Of a stretch of 6,150 bases of DNA, positions 4,959 to 6,150 are shown piece by piece. This DNA comes from Desulfocicer vacuolatum DSM 3385 (GTDB taxonomy: Bacteria > Desulfobacterota > Desulfobacteria > Desulfobacterales > SURF-7), in assembly GCA_945870015.1 (NCBI GenBank), contig CAMBQS010000220.1:1-6150 (forward strand). The letters run 5' to 3'. The notes beneath the pieces are model-generated. The model was not told where the DNA came from. It did no database searches and saw nothing but the letters and a program-made list of their open reading frames with translations. Position 1 is the stretch's first letter, and the number at the start of each line of letters is the position of its first letter. Made by a program: the position numbers and the translations under genes.

Positions 4959-6150
4959 ATGTTCCAAAAATTATTTTTATATTTTTTCAATAAACAGAAT
5001 TTCAAAGGAGAGCTTTGTCTCAAAATCGGGGAAGATGTGTTGTTATTTGGGGAAAAAAATTTCTCAACAGACAAAACAGACGGATATGCCAACGCTGATA
5101 TCGAGATCCTGGATAACGGTTTTTTCAAAAGACTGATTCTGTTCGGAGACGTTGGACTCGGTGAAGCTTTTTTCATGAAAGAGTTTGAAACAAGCGATTT
5201 GCGGAGATTGCTTTCTTGGTTTTTGCAGAACAAAGAGGATCTGCCGAGTTTTCGATCCAGGAAACTAAGTTTTATTATATTTGAGTGGGCCGGTATTGTC
5301 TTGAAAATTTCTCATGCCCTGAATAAGAACACCAAAAAAGGAAGTAAAAAAAATATCCGCCGGCACTATGATGTCTCAAATCGTTTTTATGAGTTGTGGC
5401 TGGATGAATCGATGACCTATTCTTCAGCAATTTTTAATAACGGCAATACGTTGAAAGAAGCTCAGGAAAATAAATATCGGGAAATTTGTGAAAGGCTGGA
5501 TCTGAAAGAAGGTGATAGTATCCTGGAGATCGGTTGTGGTTGGGGAGGCTTCGCGATATTCGCTGCTGAAAAGTATTCTTGTCGAATCACGGCCGTGACC
5601 ATATCGCAAGAGCAATTCAAGTATGCCAAGGAGAAAATCGAGAAAAGAGGTTTGAGCGATAAGATAAATTTAAGGCTGGAGGATTACCGCGATATCACTG
5701 GCACTTATAATAAAATTGTTTCCATTGAAATGATGGAAGCCCTGGGGCACGAGTACATTCCTCTTTTTGTGGAACGTTGTAAGCAATTATTGAAAGCCAA
5801 TGGCAAGATATTCTTCCAATTCATCACTTATCCGGATGCGGACTACAAAGCATATCTACGGAATAATAATTTTATAAAAAAATATATTTTTCCTGGTGGT
5901 GAGCTAATTTCGATAGGCGCACTTATAAGAGAGCTGGAGATTATACAGGGCATGAGAGTTGTTTCGTGCAAGAGTATCGGGCAGGATTATGCCAAGACCC
6001 TTGAGTGCTGGCGGAAGAATCTGGTTTGTAAAAAGCAGGAAATAATTGGCCTGGGTTTTGATGAACTATTTTTTCGTAAATGGTATTATTATTTTGTTTA
6101 TTGCGAGGTAGGGTTTGCCGGTGGTTATCTGGATGATGTACAAATTTTGG
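4959..6150 (+). CDS. Cyclopropane-fatty-acid synthase family SAM-dependent methyltransferase (C-terminus cut by window edge)
   Basis: The frame is open from the ATG at 4959 to the window end, 397 residues; relatives are around 400-420 residues, so only a short tail is missing. These enzymes work at the inner face of the membrane and transfer a methylene or methyl group from SAM to the double bond of a phospholipid acyl chain. Visible: a small N-terminal lipid-binding region with DVGLGEAFF (64-72); HYDVSNRFYELWLDESMTYS (136-155), the CFA-synthase signature; SAM motif I ILEIGCGWGGFAIFAA (188-203); ITAVTISQEQ (210-219); SIEMMEALGHEY (255-266) with the catalytic-region Glu; FFQFITYPD (285-293); KKYIFPGGEL (307-316); and GQDYAKTLECW (341-351) with the conserved Tyr. 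The codon before the leader, TAG at 4947-4949, closes the frame upstream and 4959 is the first ATG; its ribosome binding site is weak. It follows DUF2177 and DUF1295, suggesting a joint lipid-modifying role. The exact product (cyclopropane, methyl-branched or other) cannot be told. Alternatives such as a furan-fatty-acid methylase are open. Confidence 0.93.
   Translation, partial: MFQKLFLYFFNKQNFKGELCLKIGEDVLLFGEKNFSTDKTDGYANADIEILDNGFFKRLILFGDVGLGEAFFMKEFETSDLRRLLSWFLQNKEDLPSFRSRKLSFIIFEWAGIVLKISHALNKNTKKGSKKNIRRHYDVSNRFYELWLDESMTYSSAIFNNGNTLKEAQENKYREICERLDLKEGDSILEIGCGWGGFAIFAAEKYSCRITAVTISQEQFKYAKEKIEKRGLSDKINLRLEDYRDITGTYNKIVSIEMMEALGHEYIPLFVERCKQLLKANGKIFFQFITYPDADYKAYLRNNNFIKKYIFPGGELISIGALIRELEIIQGMRVVSCKSIGQDYAKTLECWRKNLVCKKQEIIGLGFDELFFRKWYYYFVYCEVGFAGGYLDDVQIL

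Noticed and set aside
4931..5233. Minus-strand open frame of 100 codons
   Set aside because: It is opposite the start of the CFA-synthase-like gene. The plus frame there continues unbroken to the window end with all family motifs.

Overview
The window looks like bacterial chromosome, most likely from a deltaproteobacterium-type lineage (Desulfobacterota or similar). This is inferred from the style of the PAS-LuxR regulator and the mix of gene families; no rRNA or other marker is present, so the lineage is a judgement and not a demonstration. There are seven protein genes, two of them cut by the window edges. No tRNA, rRNA, CRISPR array or transposase gene was seen. No gene-free stretch exceeds 300 bases; the longest, 4753-4958, is mostly a palindromic repeat element.

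Left part, minus strand, read from 2405 down to 1: an unusual two-domain protein (an N-terminal SlyD/FKBP-like region joined to a SAM-dependent methyltransferase with a non-canonical motif I), then a 111-residue protein of unknown function, then the N-terminal 246 residues of a GT4-type glycosyltransferase that runs off the window. Spacing is short (78 and 43 bases) and each gene has a plausible ribosome binding site, so they may be co-transcribed.

Centre, plus strand: a divergent gene (2548-3450) encodes a PAS domain, a coiled coil and a C-terminal LuxR-type HTH. The intergenic region between it and the methyltransferase gene carries a good sigma70-like promoter for the regulator (TTGACA, 18-base spacer, TATAAA) and a weaker candidate promoter for the other strand, so the two promoters may overlap.

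Right part, plus strand: DUF2177 membrane protein, DUF1295 (steroid 5-alpha-reductase-like) membrane protein five bases later, a 164-base inverted-repeat element with 15-base terminal repeats and a flanking TAAT duplication, and a cyclopropane-fatty-acid-synthase family methyltransferase that is nearly complete at the window end. DUF2177, DUF1295 and CFA-synthase-like genes are known to travel together in proteobacteria, so this is probably a membrane-lipid acyl-chain modification cluster. The sequence becomes visibly more AT-rich to the right of about 3450, suggesting a different history for this cluster. The most interesting items are the FKBP-methyltransferase fusion, the lipid-modification module with its uncharacterised membrane partners, and the REPIN/MITE-like element inserted inside that module.
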